From contig CM076850.1 in NCBI GenBank assembly GCA_039519185.1, positions 164,628,974 to 164,692,973 on the forward strand: DNA of 64,000 nucleotides, written 5' to 3'. The notes under the pieces were generated by a model. The model was not told the DNA's origin. It was given only the letters and a program-made list of their open reading frames with translations, and did no database searches. Numbering within the stretch: the first letter of the stretch is position 1; the number at the start of each line of letters is the position of its first letter. Origin of the DNA: Astragalus membranaceus (Eukaryota > Streptophyta > Magnoliopsida > Fabales > Fabaceae). Made by a program: the position numbers and the translations under genes. This document shows positions 60,306 through 64,000 of this stretch, one piece after another.

Positions 60306-60849
60306 CCACGCCAAAACACATTCAGGGCCTAGGGTGAGGGCTCATGACTTCCCTTCCTAGTATGCTACTTGTCGGGTCGTCACCCAACACAATACATATG
60401 ACAATATGCATCAAATTCTCGAGAGTTAGATAATTTATATCTTTTCGATCACCGAATGATCAGTCATATAAGTTCATTAGATAATTTATATCTTTCGATC
60501 ACCAAAGGATCATTCACATAGTAATTGGATAAACAATATCCATATCGATCTATAATCCGTTTTGAGGAATTCATAAAATTAGGCCTCCGGCATTATAATC
60601 ATATTCATTAGACATATATAAACATATATATTCAGTCAGTCCAACAGTCGGTGTACCCACACGTATACTAGGGTTTCGGTTTTTCAATCAATTATGCTTT
60701 CGAAGCCCTTTTCAAAAACATGAGTTGAACAAGTTCAAAATACGGTTGTCAGTAAGGCAATATCTTTAAAATTTGTTGGGAAGAAGATTAGGAGTGATTC
60801 GGGATCGAAAGGAGCGACGAAATGAGAAATCGGAGTCCGGTAACAGCAG

Positions 60850-60965
60850 CTCACGCACGGTCCGTGCCCAGGGGCGCACGACCCGTGCGTGATTTATCAA
60901 AACCACACAGCCAACCCGAAGAGGGCGCACGGTCCGTGCCCAGGGGCGCACGACCCGTGCGGCCT
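60850..60965 (+). repeat. GCACGG hairpin pair in third family-2 LTR
   Basis: Two well-preserved GCACGGTCCGTGC/GCACGACCCGTGC blocks, same layout as at 53902-54015. Confidence 0.85.
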
Positions 60966-63304
60966 GTTCTGTTACCGAATTCTAGTTTCTCATTCCGCTT
61001 TCCATTTCTCGCCCAAATCGAATTCCGATCGTTCTCCAACCTGAAAACGGATTTAATAAACAACATTCCACACCATATTCCAGTGAAAGCACTAAAAATC
61101 ACAATTTCATAAATTGTTCAACAATTCAATAAAAACCGTAAAAACGCGATATTGTTCAAAAACGGTTTTCGGTTCCAAAATCTTTCGAAAATTGATAATT
61201 GCCTTATGACTCAACCCGATATAATTTCAAGACACGAAAAATATCCCTATTCGTGAGTAGAACTCACCCGGTTGACGATCTCGCGAGAAATCACGCCGGA
61301 GCACGGACGACCGGACCGTAACCACTCGAACCATCCTCGTAGTCACGTACCCGCTCCGAATGCCTCCGCAACTGAATTCCGCAACCAACACCCCTCTTGA
61401 TACTGACTTCATCTCCGGTGGATAGAATTGACGTCTCGCGCGACTTGACAACTCGAATCCCAAATCCGACGAATCACATTTCCAGTTTCTTCTTTTCTGT
61501 TTTCCAGAATCAATGCACACTTTTGTAACAGCCATAACTATGTCAATTCGCAACCCAACTCCTTAAAATCAGTGCCCATTCTGAAGAGGATTTCGTCTAC
61601 TTTCAAATGGTCAAGGATTCACACGCATGCATCCAGTAGTTTGGGAGATATTAACAAAACAAGTTGACTGGTCCAGGACAGTGTTTGATTCTGAAACCGT
61701 AACTTGGGGACATGATATCTCCTTCATTTCTCCATGAAATCATACGGTTCTTGTGCCCAAAATGAATAGCTTTTTGTCTAGTTTCCAGAGGGACAAGAAT
61801 CACGATCATCGGAGTAGTGTACTGTGAGATACGATGAAAACAATGAAGGTATGTCATACGGGTTTTGCCCAGAATTTTCCCAGCAACATGCTTCCTTCTT
61901 CCAATTCAAACCAAAACTCTAAATTCGAGCTTCCAAGGCACCAGCATGCTCTTTACACACTAAAATCGAATTTCAGCTCCCATCCATTCTATGAATGTTG
62001 CTAATCATGATGTGGTTCTCAAAACATACATGCATTCATCATCCAAGTACAATCCAACCCATTTTTCTTTGAACTTTGAGCTTGCAACTTCAACAATGGT
62101 AGAATAATGTAGAGAGGAATGTAGAGGGAAGTTTTAGGATCAGTGGATAGAGGAGGAAGAGCTGAAGCCAATGGTGTGAAGAAATGGCACATGCATGAGG
62201 GTCTTGACCTCACCCCTTCTCTTCTTCCCTCTCTTGAGTTCTCCCTCTCTTTTCTCTCCAACTCTCTCTTTTGTTTTTCTGAATGTAATGGATGAGTGAG
62301 CTGCTGGGTCTTGGCATGGTTCAGCTAAAGATAATCAACTTAAATGGGTAAAAAGACTAAAATACCCTTTTTGCTTAAATCCTCACTTAAGCTTAATTTT
62401 CAATCAATGATGCATCTACTCCTATCATTAGCAATTTGCTTAGTTAAATCCCTTGGGTCGACTAACAACCATAGCCATGACCTCTTACTAGATTGATCCA
62501 ATGACATTTAGTGAAATGACCATTTTACCCTTGCGCTCCAATTCCCATTTAAATTATGACTAAGCCACAATTAAACGTAGAGTAGGATTTCTTTGACAAT
62601 TTCCTCGACTATTCTTCCCCGAGACACGACCAATTATTCCCACAAATAATTACTCGGTCTTAGGCATCATAGTACGAGTCTTTAAAAATTAGGGATGTTA
62701 CAGGCTATTGTTAGAAATAGAACTTACTAGTACTCCATATCGTATTATTTTAATATACACGATTCTCTCGGTCTTAATTATAGATACTTTTCCTATTTAA
62801 TATGATCCTTATTTGCCTTATATTTGGAATACTTTTTTTTGTCAAAAAAAGTTTAGGCGATTTGGAATAAACCAAAAAATACTGTTTTGGAATACTTTAA
62901 AAGCTCATAAAAAATAAAAAAACAAAAAATAAAAAATGTTCGGATTAGAAAATGACAAGAAAGGCCCATTTCTCTCACATAAAAATGGTGCTTTTGATCG
63001 TGAAGTTTCTGTATCTTTCGCCGTATGACGAGTTAAGGAAATAGATATAAGTTAGAAAAAAAACAATGATAATTTTTTAAACATTAATTAAAAGTAGAAG
63101 AATATTAGTCCTCACTCGGAAACTGATGGATTTAACAACAGTATTATCTGCAAAGGAAGAGAATGTTGCGCTCTCAAATGTATTGAAACGGTCATCCCAT
63201 TCAACCACAGTTCTCCTTTTCCCCGCTCCTTTTAGCATTATATAAGGCTTATCAGTGGGGGTGGGGGAATGTTAGTTTCCGGGGTTTGAAAGGAACTGGT
63301 CAGT

Positions 63305-64000
63305 GATGAGAAAGAAAGGAACAACAAGAATAGAGGAACTGACCTTTCACCTTAAGTGAAACCGATGAAAGAGCTTTCCACTGAGAATCTGATTAAGGCT
63401 AGGTTTTCGGAACTAACTTCCCCAAAACATTGGAGAACAAAATGCAATATACCAAATTATTCAAGTGTTCCAATTTTCAGCTCTTTCGAAGGGATTTATT
63501 CTCTTTCAAGAAAAGATTATTCTTATTAGTATCGACACAGACACGTATACTAAACACACCAGTGAAACAGACACGTAAACACCAATAATACTTTAAAAAA
63601 TAGAAATAATTGAAGTGTCAGAGTCAACGGTAGACACCAAACACGACTTCATATAACTTCAACCTGATAGGTTGTGGAATTCTTTTTCCATTGTTTTTTA
63701 ATAAATAAAAAATAAAATAATGGAATGAAGGGGCAATTATAAACGCACTCTTGGGTGACGCTTACAGTCATTTGCCAAAACATAGTGGGTAAGAGCCATT
63801 ATTTTTGAAAGGCTATTGTTAGAAATAGAACTTACTAGTACTCCATATCGTATTATTTTAATATACACGATTCTCTCGGTCTTAATTATAGATACTTTTC
63901 TTATTTAATATGATCCTTATTTGCCTTATATTTGGAATACTTTTTTTTGTCTAAAAAAGTTTAGGCGATTTGGAATAAACAAAAAAATACCGTTTTGGAA
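63305..64000 (+). repeat. Array unit 12 (short form, cut by window end)
   Basis: Short-form unit (GGTTTTCGGAACTAAC junction at about 63403) continuing beyond the window. Confidence 0.9.

Larger units (their letters stand above)
59632..62702 (-). mobile_element. Solo LTR, family 2
   Basis: A 3,071-bp LTR running TGTAACACCCCTGTATTTC ... TTAGGGATGTTACA on the plus strand, with perfect target duplications GGCTA at 59627-59631 and 62703-62707. Same orientation as the nested LTR at 52761. It carries an expanded tandem repeat (60021-60305) and two hairpins (60850-60965). No internal coding region. Confidence 0.95.
59142..63304 (+). repeat. Array unit 11 (short form, split by solo LTR)
   Basis: Short unit of about 1,087 bp once the solo LTR and one target copy are removed; it lacks a 14-bp piece near 59335. 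Confidence 0.9.
19831..64000 (+). repeat. Tandem array of 1.1-kb and 3.3-kb related units
   Basis: The landmark GATGAGAAAGAAAGGAAC recurs in the same orientation (with small variants) at 19831, 23108, 28730, 29836, 33270, 34388, 35494, 36702, 37805, 50420, 59142 and 63305. After removing transposon insertions the spacing is about 1.1 kb (short form) or about 3.3-3.4 kb (long form). Long units occur at 19831, 29836 and 50420. The short form equals the long form minus about 2.3 kb between GGTTTTCG and GGAACTAAC. Every unit also has a TATA-like CATTATATAAGGC and most have a 17-nt palindrome GTGTCTAC-G-GTAGACAC. The array continues past the window. Confidence 0.92.

Overview
This is nuclear DNA from a flowering plant. 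The evidence is spliced genes with GT/AG introns, AT-rich intergenic sequence, and several typical plant transposon lineages (Copia, Athila and Tekay/chromovirus Gypsy elements, a MULE, CACTA and Helitron ends, a MITE). The one intact host gene is a dynamin-related protein that closely resembles eudicot DRP1A. A eudicot, possibly a papilionoid legume, is my best guess, but the species cannot be fixed from sequence alone. I saw no rRNA, tRNA, CRISPR array or bacterial-type operon.

Layout. 1-4.9 kb: a decayed Ty1/copia retrotransposon (gag, protease, integrase and RT/RNase H fragments, one 3' LTR) bracketed by a perfect 24-bp inverted repeat. 5.4-9.2 kb: a Mutator-like element whose FAR1/MULE transposase and SWIM finger are followed by an OTU cysteine-protease domain. 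Nine short hairpins flank the gene, one intron holds a 40-bp minisatellite, and the coding sequence has several frameshifts. 9.9-15.4 kb: DRP1A on the minus strand, 16 exons, 610 codons, every splice site and phase consistent. 15.4-19.8 kb: AT-rich intergenic DNA with a clean 403-bp MITE (9-bp TSD), a 23-nt poly-G tract, two Helitron 3' ends and a 310-bp tandem repeat.

19.8-64 kb: one long tandem array of a transposon-derived unit. It comes in a short form (about 1.1 kb) and a long form (about 3.3-3.4 kb); the long form adds about 2.3 kb containing a CACTA-type terminus. The array runs off the right edge of the window. Four LTR-element insertions interrupt it: an Athila element cut by a 500-N assembly gap; an 11.5-kb Tekay-like chromovirus that carries a solo LTR of its own family in reverse orientation; a solo LTR with a second solo LTR nested inside it in opposite orientation; and a further solo LTR. 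Four insertions (three of one family, one Tekay-family) have perfect 5-bp target-site duplications.

Working picture. DRP1A is the only gene likely to serve the host. Everything right of about 16.5 kb is repeats built on repeats, and no transposon here looks able to move itself. The most unusual structures are the GGCGCC hairpin arrays inside the Tekay-family LTRs, the analogous GC-rich hairpins in the second LTR family, the long/short satellite whose short form looks like a microhomology deletion, and the OTU-bearing MULE. I did not find evidence of a new functional multi-gene system.
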